From Hyphomicrobiales bacterium (GTDB taxonomy: Bacteria; Pseudomonadota; Alphaproteobacteria; Rhizobiales; Aestuariivirgaceae), in contig JABDJG010000225.1 of the NCBI GenBank assembly GCA_013002595.1, positions 1-16,238 of the forward strand: a DNA stretch of 16,238 nucleotides, written 5' to 3'. Positions within the stretch are counted from its first letter, which is position 1, and each line of letters begins with the position of its first letter. Below the pieces are notes generated by a model, which was not told the DNA's origin, did no database searches, and saw nothing but the letters and a program-made list of their open reading frames with translations. Made by a program: the position numbers and the translations under genes. Below are positions 5,675-12,645 of the stretch, one piece after another.

Positions 5675-6112
5675 TCAGCTCAACAGATCGAGGACGCCGG
5701 CGACAATCATGTATCGGGCGCCTTTGGCAACGAGGACAATCGATATGAAGATCAGCAGGGGCGTCCGGGCAATGCCGGCGATGACGGTCAACGGATCGCC
5801 AATGACCGGTACCCAGGACAACAGAAGGGACCAAAGCCCCCAGCGTCTGAACCACTCGGAATAGTAGCCAAACCGGTCGCTGGGGACCGGAAACCAACGG
5901 TGGCTTTGAAAACCGGCAAAGAACCGGCCGATCCCCCAATTGAGGCAGGATCCAAGTGTGTTGCCAATGGTGGCAACGGCAACGGCGGCAATTGTTGACA
6001 CATTGCCCGCAGCTATCATGCCCACAAGCGTGATCTCAGATGTGCCGGGCAGCAAAGTCGCGGAGAAGAAAGCAGACAGAAACAAACTGCCCAGAAGAGT
6101 TGTTGTGGCCAT
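5675..6112 (-). CDS. yqaA: YqaA-family (VTT/DedA superfamily) inner-membrane protein
   Basis: The 145-residue, very hydrophobic protein keeps the YqaA signatures: SATLLPGTSEITLVGMI near the N-terminus, GNTLGSCLNWGIGRF in the middle, and LLLSWVPVIGDPLTVIAG near the C-terminus. About four membrane segments are expected. The wider VTT/DedA superfamily includes lipid scramblases and transporters. YqaA itself has no settled function. A TTG at 6148 would add 12 residues; the ATG at 6112 gives the length usual for the family (E. coli YqaA is about 142 residues), though neither has a strong ribosome-binding site. It begins 47 bp after the Spy-like gene on the same strand, probably one transcript. Confidence 0.85.
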   Translation of the reverse strand: MATTTLLGSLFLSAFFSATLLPGTSEITLVGMIAAGNVSTIAAVAVATIGNTLGSCLNWGIGRFFAGFQSHRWFPVPSDRFGYYSEWFRRWGLWSLLLSWVPVIGDPLTVIAGIARTPLLIFISIVLVAKGARYMIVAGVLDLLS

Positions 6113-6159
6113 CCGGTCAAGCGTAGGCTCGAGCCGCCGATATGACAATCACATAGTGA

Positions 6160-6702
6160 TCAATGCATCATCATGCCGCCGCGGCCCATGCCCATACCCA
6201 TCATCGGCAGGGCGATCTCGTCGGCGACTTTTTTCTGGCTGTCGTCGAGGGCAGCATAGAGTTTGCCAACGGATGCTTGCAGGCTTTTGATCTGCTCGAC
6301 CCGCGATTCCATGTGGGTGAGACGCAGGGTCAGGCGTTCGGGGAGCGGTTTTTTGAAGAACTTGCCGTCTTGCATGTCTGTCATCATGCTGCGCATCATA
6401 GCGTTGTGGGTCTCGGCGCCCTCGCGGACAGTGGTCGAAAATTCATCCCACGCCGCTTTTTGATCGTCTGTGATCTTGAGCTCGGTTTTCAGGAACGCCA
6501 GGCGTCCATCGATGCGCTCGAGCATGCCTTCGCGCCATTGCTGACCCATCATGGATCCGTGTCCGTAACCACCACCCATCATGTGGCCGGAACCCCAACC
6601 GCGCCACCAGCCGCCACCTTCATTGTGGGCCAGAACAGGGACGCTCAGTACGGCGACCAGTGCGCCTGCTACAGCGAGTTTGGTAAAGCGTAAATTCGAC
6701 AT
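6160..6702 (-). CDS. Spy/CpxP-like periplasmic protein, Met/His-rich
   Basis: The 180-residue protein has a signal peptide ending VLA-H (about residue 25). A Gly/His/Met stretch (GHMMGGGYGHGSMMG) precedes a mostly helical domain with two LTxxQ-type motifs, KITDDQKAAWDEF and ALDDSQKKVAD. The tail MMGMGMGRGGMMMH could bind a metal. Spy and CpxP are periplasmic chaperones or stress sensors made under envelope and metal stress; the same fold includes ZraP-like metal binders. GGAGG precedes the ATG by 5 nt. It diverges from the histidine phosphatase gene, and the 173-bp gap holds an FNR/FixK-type box. The Met/His bias is shared with the nearby cytochrome, suggesting a common copper or redox theme (inference). 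Confidence 0.85.
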   Translation of the reverse strand: MSNLRFTKLAVAGALVAVLSVPVLAHNEGGGWWRGWGSGHMMGGGYGHGSMMGQQWREGMLERIDGRLAFLKTELKITDDQKAAWDEFSTTVREGAETHNAMMRSMMTDMQDGKFFKKPLPERLTLRLTHMESRVEQIKSLQASVGKLYAALDDSQKKVADEIALPMMGMGMGRGGMMMH

Positions 6703-6812
6703 ATTAGCCTCCAGCTTGCGATCTGCGATAATGCCAAGGGCGGTTCAGTAAAATCATAAACCGCTCTAGATGGTTGTCGCGGGCATAAAGCATCGGCAAC
6801 GCCCACGAAGCC

Positions 6813-6826
6813 TTGATCTGGGTCAA
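6813..6826. promoter_or_regulatory. FNR/FixK-type operator in a divergent promoter region
   Basis: TTGATCTGGGTCAA fits TTGAY-N4-RTCAA. It sits in the 173-bp gap between the Spy-like gene (start 6702, minus) and the histidine phosphatase gene (start 6876, plus). Its centre is about 56 bp from the phosphatase ATG and about 117 bp from the Spy-like ATG. The shorter distance favours direct activation of the phosphatase gene; it could serve both. Confidence 0.65.
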
Positions 6827-6875
6827 CCGTCGTTTATCTTTGTTGCGCGCAACAAACGGATGAAGGCTCTGCGGG

Positions 6876-7454
6876 ATGTTGAACAAAGTCAGGTCGCTGT
6901 TATTGCAGGTTCAGTTCATTGTCTGCCTGCTGGCCTGGTTCGGGGGCAGTGCGCACGCGGTCGAACCGGACGCCCTCTGGGCGGCGGTGCGCGACCGGTC
7001 CGCCTTCATCATGATGCGGCATACGCTGGCGCCGGGCACAGGCGATCCGGACGGGTTCGATGTCAATGAGTGTTCGACGCAACGTAATCTTTCAGACGAT
7101 GGCCGCCGGCAGGCCGTTCAAGCGGGTGCGTGGTTGCGCAAGAACGGGATTGAGCGGGCGGCGGTGTTTTCAAGCGCCTGGTGCCGGTGCCTGGATACTG
7201 CCAGACTGTTGGATGTCGGTCCGGTCGAACTGCTGGCGCCGCTCAATTCATTTTTCGGCAATCGCGAACAGCGTGAACCACAGATGGCGGCGTTGCGGGA
7301 CTGGCTGGCGGGCTATACATTGGAAATGCCGCTGATCCTGGTCACCCATCAGGTAAATATCACGGCGCTGACTGGGGCCTTCGCGAGATCAGGCGACATG
7401 TTGGTGGTACGACGTGGCCCGGACGGGACGTTTGCCGTGCTTGGCAAGCTTTAG
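6876..7454 (+). CDS. Exported histidine phosphatase superfamily protein
   Basis: The 192-residue protein has a signal peptide ending SAHA-V (residue 28), then a histidine phosphatase (phosphoglycerate mutase-like) fold. The catalytic motif is MMRHTLAPGTGDP, with Arg48 and phospho-accepting His49. QRNLSDDGRRQA follows, then Arg104 in SSAWCRCLDTA, and the second catalytic His158 in ILVTHQVNI. It should hydrolyse phosphate esters in the periplasm; the substrate is unknown. Its start codon follows AAGG at a loose distance. It ends 1 bp from the convergent PEP mutase-like gene (stop at 7456), so no terminator fits between them and transcripts must overlap. An FNR/FixK-type box lies 50 bp upstream. 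Confidence 0.85.
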   Translation: MLNKVRSLLLQVQFIVCLLAWFGGSAHAVEPDALWAAVRDRSAFIMMRHTLAPGTGDPDGFDVNECSTQRNLSDDGRRQAVQAGAWLRKNGIERAAVFSSAWCRCLDTARLLDVGPVELLAPLNSFFGNREQREPQMAALRDWLAGYTLEMPLILVTHQVNITALTGAFARSGDMLVVRRGPDGTFAVLGKL

Positions 7455-7455
7455 A

Positions 7456-8325
7456 TCAGTCTTCCTGTAGATACATTCTGACCCGGTCGCGGAAGCTGGG
7501 ACTCCGCATAGCCTGTTTCATCAGGTCGGGCGATGCGATGCGCTTGAGATCAGAAGGAGGGGTGCCGTCGCGCAATGCCTTGAGTGCAGTGTGAATGGCT
7601 TCAACGGCGGCAGCGAATGGCTGGTGGCCCTGCAGGGCAAGACGGACCTTGCGGCTGGCAAGATAGTCGCGGTCCATCATGTCCGGGCCGATGCCTCCAA
7701 CGATGAGGGGCAGGTCCGTCGCATCGGCGATGACATCGAGATCGGCCCGGATGCGCACTCCAACGGCAAACAACGCATCGGCGCCGGCGGCTTGATAGGC
7801 CTTGAGGCGCCGGGCCGCATCTGCGGCATCGGTGATGGCAGCAGCGCTGGTGCGCCCGACAATTACCAGATCATCGTCCTGGCGCGCGTCGAGGGCCGCC
7901 TTGACCTTGCCCGTGCCTTCTTCAATCGAAACCAATTCGACCTTGTCCGGTGAACCAAACTGCATCGGCAACAATGTGTCCTCGATCGACAGGCCGGCGA
8001 CACCGGCATTCTCGAGCTCCTCGACCGTGCGCATGACATTGAGGGCATTGCCGTAGCCATGATCGGCATCGCACATAAGGGCAAGGTTGGAGGCCCGGCA
8101 GATGCGCCGTGCCTGGTCGGCAAACTCGGTTAGCGTCAAGAGAATGGCATCCGGGGCGCCGAGCACGGTCAACGAGGCAATGGAACCGGCGAACATGCCG
8201 ACCTCAAATCCGAGATCCTCGGCGATGCGGGCAGATACCGGATCGAATACCGATCCGGGATGAACGCAGGCGCTGCCGTTCAGGACATCCCGGAAGCGTT
8301 TACGTGCCGTGTTGGCGGTGATCAT
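7456..8325 (-). CDS. PEP mutase/isocitrate lyase superfamily enzyme, oxaloacetate decarboxylase-like
   Basis: The 289-residue TIM-barrel protein resembles, from memory, the oxaloacetate decarboxylase PA4872. Shared stretches include SVFDPVSARIAEDLGFE, DADHGYGNALNVMRT (Asp86/Asp88, Mg2+ binding) and GLSIEDTLLPMQFG (Glu115/Asp116). It lacks the KKCGH loop of isocitrate and methylisocitrate lyases, so C-C lyase action of that type is unlikely. A GH pair late in the barrel (LALQGHQPF) matches the relative, but the VTYG stretch of PA4872 reads VGGIG here, so the exact substrate may differ. Decarboxylation or cleavage of a 2-oxo or 2-hydroxy diacid is the best guess. It is the last gene of the eight-gene operon and its ATG overlaps the GlcG-like stop by 1 nt. 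Confidence 0.85.
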   Translation of the reverse strand: MITANTARKRFRDVLNGSACVHPGSVFDPVSARIAEDLGFEVGMFAGSIASLTVLGAPDAILLTLTEFADQARRICRASNLALMCDADHGYGNALNVMRTVEELENAGVAGLSIEDTLLPMQFGSPDKVELVSIEEGTGKVKAALDARQDDDLVIVGRTSAAAITDAADAARRLKAYQAAGADALFAVGVRIRADLDVIADATDLPLIVGGIGPDMMDRDYLASRKVRLALQGHQPFAAAVEAIHTALKALRDGTPPSDLKRIASPDLMKQAMRSPSFRDRVRMYLQED

Positions 8326-8747
8326 CAGGCATCCGCCGTCAGGCCGGCGGCCTCGACGCCGGCAATCGCACAGATTTCGTCGTTGTCGGAGGTATCGCCG
8401 GTAACGCCGACGGCGCCGATGATGCCAGTATCATCGCGGATGAGGACACCGCCGGGAACCGGGACCAGAGAGCCGCCGGCGAGGCCGTTCATGGCCTGGA
8501 TGAAAAACGGCTGCTCCTGGGCACGGTTGAAGATGGCGCGCGAGCCTATACCGAGGGCAAGGGCGCCATTGGCTTTACCCTCGGCGATGTCCGGGCGCAG
8601 CGTGCTGGTGCCGTCTTCGCGGGCCATTGCCTTCAGGTGGCCGCCGGCATCGAGCACGGCAACGGTCAGCGGTTTGATGCCGAGTTCGTGGCCCTTGGCG
8701 AGGGCCACATCGATGATCTTTTGTGCGGTTTCGAGCGAAAGGGTCAC
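8325..8747 (-). CDS. GlcG/HbpS-family protein
   Basis: The 140-residue single-domain protein begins MTLSLETAQKIIDVALAKG and contains VAVLDAGGHLKAMAREDG and GIIGAVGVTGDTSDNDEIC, the typical GlcG/HbpS pattern. HbpS of Streptomyces binds haem. GlcG lies in glycolate oxidase operons with no settled role. No signal peptide is present. The start is GTG, with AAGGA upstream, and overlaps the CoA-transferase stop as GTGA. Its place in an operon with a divergent FAD oxidase recalls the glc layout and hints at an accessory role in 2-hydroxy-acid oxidation (inference). Confidence 0.85.
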   Translation of the reverse strand: MTLSLETAQKIIDVALAKGHELGIKPLTVAVLDAGGHLKAMAREDGTSTLRPDIAEGKANGALALGIGSRAIFNRAQEQPFFIQAMNGLAGGSLVPVPGGVLIRDDTGIIGAVGVTGDTSDNDEICAIAGVEAAGLTADA

Positions 8748-9961
8748 GAAGCTGTTCCTTCTGGTTTGTTCTGAATGGCCGCACCCTTGTCCAGAAGCGC
8801 GGCAATCTCTATTTCATCAAAGCCGGCCTGATGCAGAACTTCGGTGGTATGCTCGCCGAGCAACGGCGCTGCCCGGTGTATACCGCCGGGCGTTTGTGAG
8901 AACTTCACCGGTAGGCCAATGGTGTTTACCTCACCTGCAACCGGATGCTCAACCAGCGGTACCATATCACGGGCGATGGTCTGCGGATCAGCGTGCATCT
9001 CGGCGACCGAGAGCACCGGACCGGCGGGCAGGCCGCCATCGTCAAACAGTTTCAGCCAGTCCGCCGTCGAGCGCGCCGGCATGATCTTGTTCAACTCGGC
9101 CTCAAGGTCGAGACGGTTGGTGATGCGGGCCTTGTTGTCGGCAAAGCGCGGGTCCCGGCCGAGATGTTCTGCGCCGGCAATGACAATGAGCTTTTCCCAG
9201 TTGGCCTGGTTGGCCGCGCCGACGTTGATCCAGCCGTCCGATGTGCGGAACGCCTGGTAAGGGGCATTGAGCGGATGGGCCGAACCCATCGGCCCCGGCG
9301 GGGTGCCGGTCGCGAAAGCGATGGCCGATTGCCAGTAGGTCTGGGTAATGGCGGCCTCGAACAGGGACGTGTCGACTTTCTGGCCCTGGCCGGTTTTGAG
9401 TTTGTGCGCATAGGCGGCTGCGATACCCATGGCACCGATGATGCCGGCGGTGATATCGGAGACCGGCGCGCCGACCTTGACCGGCGGGCGGCCGGGGCCC
9501 TCGCCGGTTATCGACATCAGGCCCGACATGCCCTGGGCAATGAGATCGAAGCCGCCACGCTCAGCGTAAGGGCCGGTGCGGCCGAAGCCGGAGATCTCGG
9601 CGTAGATGAGACCGGGGTTGTCTTTTTTGAGGGTTTCGTAGCCGAGGCCGAATTTTTCCATCGCGCCTTTGCGGTAGTTCTCGATGACGACATCGGCTGA
9701 AGCGATCAGCCGGCGCAGGGTGTCGATGCCTTCAGGCGTTTTCAGGTTGAGGACGATGCCGCGCTTGTTGCGGTTCATCATCATGTAAGCGGCGCTCTCG
9801 CCATTGATGTCGGGGGGCAGGAAGCGGCGGGTATCGTCGCCTTGCGGCTTTTCGACCTTAACGACATCGGCGCCCATGTCGGCCAGCATCAGGCCGCAGA
9901 CCGGGCCGGCCATGATGTGGGCCAGTTCGATGACGCGGCAGCCAGCGAGAGGACCAGACAT
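8744..9961 (-). CDS. CaiB/BaiF family III CoA-transferase
   Basis: The 405-residue protein is full length for the family. It begins GCRVIELAHIMAGPVCGLMLADMGADVVKVE and keeps NRNKRGIVLNLKTPEG, FGRTGPYAERGGFDLIAQGMSG and PVSDITAGI. Asp169 in the last motif matches the catalytic aspartate that forms the acyl anhydride in formyl-CoA transferase. It moves CoA from a donor such as succinyl-CoA or acetyl-CoA to a carboxylic acid. The acceptor cannot be told from sequence; carnitine, oxalate, mesaconate, citramalate and aromatic acids are all used within the family. It starts 1 bp after the crotonase stop and overlaps the GlcG-like gene, so strict co-transcription is expected. Confidence 0.92.
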   Translation of the reverse strand: MSGPLAGCRVIELAHIMAGPVCGLMLADMGADVVKVEKPQGDDTRRFLPPDINGESAAYMMMNRNKRGIVLNLKTPEGIDTLRRLIASADVVIENYRKGAMEKFGLGYETLKKDNPGLIYAEISGFGRTGPYAERGGFDLIAQGMSGLMSITGEGPGRPPVKVGAPVSDITAGIIGAMGIAAAYAHKLKTGQGQKVDTSLFEAAITQTYWQSAIAFATGTPPGPMGSAHPLNAPYQAFRTSDGWINVGAANQANWEKLIVIAGAEHLGRDPRFADNKARITNRLDLEAELNKIMPARSTADWLKLFDDGGLPAGPVLSVAEMHADPQTIARDMVPLVEHPVAGEVNTIGLPVKFSQTPGGIHRAAPLLGEHTTEVLHQAGFDEIEIAALLDKGAAIQNKPEGTAS

Positions 9962-9962
9962 C

Positions 9963-10739
9963 TTACTTGCCCTGCCATTCAGGTTTGCGCTTGCCGAGGA
10001 AAGCCTCGATGCCTTCCTTAAAATCGGCGCTCATGTAACATTCAACGATGAGGTCACTGGCATCGGCGTGCGGGCCATCGGTGCGCAGGCGGCGCAGTGC
10101 CTCCTTGGTGGCGCGCATGGTGAGCGGGGCATGGCCGGCCATCTGCCCGGCGAGTTCGGCCGCACGGTTGTGCACGGCGTCCGGATCAGGAAGAACTTGC
10201 GATACCAGGCCGACACTGAAGGCTTCGGGTGCCTCGATCAGCCTTGCGGTGAGAATGATCTCGCGGACCCGACCGGGACCAAGCAGTGCCGACATCCGGT
10301 TGAGGTTACCGATTGACAGGCAATTGCCGAGCGTGCGGGCAATCGGGAAGCCGAACTTGAGACGCCCATCGCAGATGCGGATATCGCAGGCTGCTGCAAT
10401 GGCCGCGCCGCCGCCGGTGCATGCGCCGGTGATGGCGGCAATCGTCGGGACCGGGCATTGCTCGATGTCGCGCAGGACCTGATCCATGGTCGACTCGTAC
10501 TCAAGCGCTTGCTGCGGCTCAGAGAAATCACGAAACTGCGCCATGTCAGTGCCGGCCGCAAAGGCCTTGCCACCGGCGCCGGTTACGATCAGGGCTTTTA
10601 CATCACTGTCGAGCTTTATCTCGCGGCAAATGCGGGCAAGTTCCTGATACATGCCGAAGGTCAGCGCATTGCGCGCCTCCGGACGGTTGAGGGTGGCGTA
10701 GGCCGTCGAGCCTTGGACCTCGTAATGCAGTTCATCCAT
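9963..10739 (-). CDS. Crotonase-superfamily protein lacking both usual hydratase glutamates
   Basis: The 258-residue protein has the enoyl-CoA hydratase/isomerase fold. The oxyanion-hole segments are visible: KAFAAGTDMAQF (first half) and GACTGGGAAIAAACDIRIC (second half). In rat hydratase, Glu144 lies in GGGCELA and Glu164 in FGQPE. Here these read GGGAAIA and FGFPIARTLG, so both general acid/base glutamates are missing. Ordinary syn-hydration is therefore unlikely. Isomerase, dehydratase, thioesterase-like or C-C bond chemistry using other residues is possible. It works on CoA esters, presumably the product of the CoA-transferase directly downstream. Seven bp separate it from dctM. Annotation as plain enoyl-CoA hydratase would be misleading. 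Confidence 0.88.
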   Translation of the reverse strand: MDELHYEVQGSTAYATLNRPEARNALTFGMYQELARICREIKLDSDVKALIVTGAGGKAFAAGTDMAQFRDFSEPQQALEYESTMDQVLRDIEQCPVPTIAAITGACTGGGAAIAAACDIRICDGRLKFGFPIARTLGNCLSIGNLNRMSALLGPGRVREIILTARLIEAPEAFSVGLVSQVLPDPDAVHNRAAELAGQMAGHAPLTMRATKEALRRLRTDGPHADASDLIVECYMSADFKEGIEAFLGKRKPEWQGK

Positions 10740-10746
10740 TTAGGGC

Positions 10747-12027
10747 CTACCGGTAGAAATATTCGACCAGGAACATCGGAATTGATGGCACATAGGTGCA
10801 GATCAACAAAACGGTCAAGAGCACCATGACGAAATAGACATTGATCTTGGAGACATCCCAGATGTTGGCGCGGGCAACAGCGCAAGAGGTGATTAGCACG
10901 CTGGCGACCGGCGGGGTCTGTTGGCCGATGGCCAGATTGAGCGTCACGACGAGGCCGAAGTGGACAGGATCGATGTTGGCGGCAATGATCAAGGGAATGA
11001 CGATTGGCACGACGAGGATGATGGCGGCGGCCGAGTGCAGAAAGAAGCCGATCACCAGGAAGAAAAAGTTGAGAATCAGCAAGATCTGCCACTTGTTGGT
11101 GGTGATCTCGAGGATGCCGGCGGCGAGTTGTTGGGGCATCTGGGCGCGGGTCAGGAAGCCGCCCATCAGGACCGAGGCGGCGACCAAAAGCATGACGACG
11201 GCCGTTTGCATCCCGCCATCGAGCATGGCGCGTTTGAGATGTTTGAGGTCAATCTGGCGGTACCACAAGCCGACGACAAAGGCAGCGATGACGGCAAGGC
11301 CCGCCGCCTCGGTGGCGGTGACGAAACCACCAAAGATGCCGCCAAGGATAATGACCGGCAGCGAGAAGGCCGGCAGGGCCTCCATGAAGGTTTTGCGGAC
11401 CCGGACAAGGTTGAACGCTTCTTCGACAGGCAGGTCATATTTGCGGGCAAACATGTAGGCAACGAACATCAGGCCGGCGGCGCCCATCAGGCCCGGCACG
11501 ACACCGGCGACGAACAATTGCTCGACCGACGTGTTTGCCGAGGTTGCATAAAGAATCATCGGGATCGAGGGCGGGATGATGATTGCCAGCGATGCCGAAG
11601 AAGAGGTGACCGCAGCAGACAGCGGACCGCTGTAGCCGCGTTTCTTCATCTGCGGAATCAGAATCGACCCGAGGGCGGCGACATCGGCCACGGCCGAGCC
11701 GGAGATTTCGGCAAAGAACAGCGACACGCCGATGTTGACCATGGCGAGGCCGCCGCGGACGAATCCGATCAGGGCGGAGACGAAATTAATCAGCCGGTCG
11801 GTGATGCCGCCGGCATTCATGATGGCGCCGGCGAGCACGAACATCGGGATTGCGATGAGGGCGAATTTCGTCGAGCCGTCGTACATGTCCAGCGCCACGG
11901 TGACCAGACTGTCCATGCCTTCGGTGGCGAGCAGGCCGATGATAGCGGACACGGCGAGCGCCACGGCGATCGGCACGTTGAGGCAGATCATGACTACGAG
12001 CGCGATGAAGATGAGCAGGATCAGCAT
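10747..12027 (-). CDS. dctM: TRAP transporter large permease subunit DctM
   Basis: The 426-residue polytopic membrane protein has the size and pattern of DctM (about 12 segments). Conserved pieces include AIPMFVLAGAIMNAGGITDRLINF, SGSAVADVAALGSILIPQMKKRGY, IIPPSIPMILYA and LNLAIGQQTPPVASVLITSC. It forms the Na+-coupled channel that takes a substrate from DctP across the inner membrane. It begins 3 bp after dctQ with no ribosome-binding site of its own, implying translational coupling. It is followed within 7 bp by the crotonase gene, so uptake and metabolism are co-expressed. Confidence 0.95.
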   Translation of the reverse strand: MLILLIFIALVVMICLNVPIAVALAVSAIIGLLATEGMDSLVTVALDMYDGSTKFALIAIPMFVLAGAIMNAGGITDRLINFVSALIGFVRGGLAMVNIGVSLFFAEISGSAVADVAALGSILIPQMKKRGYSGPLSAAVTSSSASLAIIIPPSIPMILYATSANTSVEQLFVAGVVPGLMGAAGLMFVAYMFARKYDLPVEEAFNLVRVRKTFMEALPAFSLPVIILGGIFGGFVTATEAAGLAVIAAFVVGLWYRQIDLKHLKRAMLDGGMQTAVVMLLVAASVLMGGFLTRAQMPQQLAAGILEITTNKWQILLILNFFFLVIGFFLHSAAAIILVVPIVIPLIIAANIDPVHFGLVVTLNLAIGQQTPPVASVLITSCAVARANIWDVSKINVYFVMVLLTVLLICTYVPSIPMFLVEYFYR

Positions 12028-12030
12028 TGG

Positions 12031-12573
12031 TTACTGGGCTCCAGCTTTCTTCATTTCGGCCTCGACTTCATCCTCGATCTCGGCGTGTTCGAGCGACCGG
12101 CCGGCTGCGGTCATGCGCCAGTAGCCGGGCAGGCTGAGGAGCTCGCAGAGAATGAACAGGGCGCCACCGATGGGAATCACAGACTGGGTGAGCTGAACCG
12201 GGACCCAGGTGAGCGAGACGAGCATCTCACCCTCGAGCACGCGCAACACCTGCCAGCCGGTGTAGGTAAGGACGGCAAAGAAGCCGAGAACGATGACTTC
12301 TGCCGCGGCGACGGCGGCCATGCGGGCCGGCATCGGGATCGATAACAAGACGCTGTCGAGGCCGATATGGCGGCGTTTCAATGCGGCCAGCGCGGTGCCG
12401 TAGTAAGTGATCCACGACAGCTGGATAGCCGCAACTTCGTCATACCAGGATAGTGAGTCGCCAGCGAGCCGAAACAGGACCGCGACGATAACGACGATGG
12501 TGAGCGAGATCATGAGAATGATCACGACCCATTCGAGCGTCCATTCGATGAGGCGGCTTAGGCGCGCCGGCAT
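12031..12573 (-). CDS. dctQ: TRAP transporter small permease subunit DctQ
   Basis: The 180-residue protein has four predicted membrane segments: about residues 12-34, 45-60, 85-107 and 125-150. It has the DctQ-type LSWYDEVAAIQLSWITYYGTALAALKRRHIG stretch (about 39-70). It pairs with DctM in the membrane and is needed for transport. The charged C-terminal tail (about 155-180) is cytoplasmic or extends the last helix. It lies 72 bp after dctP, separated by a GC-rich hairpin. Confidence 0.93.
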   Translation of the reverse strand: MPARLSRLIEWTLEWVVIILMISLTIVVIVAVLFRLAGDSLSWYDEVAAIQLSWITYYGTALAALKRRHIGLDSVLLSIPMPARMAAVAAAEVIVLGFFAVLTYTGWQVLRVLEGEMLVSLTWVPVQLTQSVIPIGGALFILCELLSLPGYWRMTAAGRSLEHAEIEDEVEAEMKKAGAQ

Positions 12574-12606
12574 GGCGGGAAATCCATTGAATGCATCAGA
12601 TAAGCA

Positions 12607-12631
12607 GCCGGAGGAGGCAGGCTCCCCCGGC
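12607..12631 (-). promoter_or_regulatory. Hairpin between dctP and dctQ
   Basis: GCCGG (12607-12611) pairs with CCGGC (12627-12631). After one A-C mismatch, GGAG (12613-12616) pairs with CTCC (12622-12625), closing a 5-nt loop. It stands in the only sizeable gap between the transport genes and lacks a T tract. Such intercistronic hairpins commonly protect the upstream mRNA or cause partial termination, so the periplasmic binding protein is made in excess over its permease. That role is inferred. Confidence 0.5.
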
Positions 12632-12645
12632 CGTTATGGTTGGTT

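Noticed and set aside
8945..9700. Plus-strand open frame of 251 codons opposite the CoA-transferase gene
   Set aside because: No recognisable domain and antisense to a full-length, well conserved CaiB/BaiF gene.
10921..12345. Long plus-strand open frame (474 codons) opposite the TRAP permease genes
   Set aside because: Its product is a low-complexity Asp/Gly/His/Arg-rich sequence with no fold, and it is antisense to clear dctM and dctQ; a by-product of GC-rich codon use.
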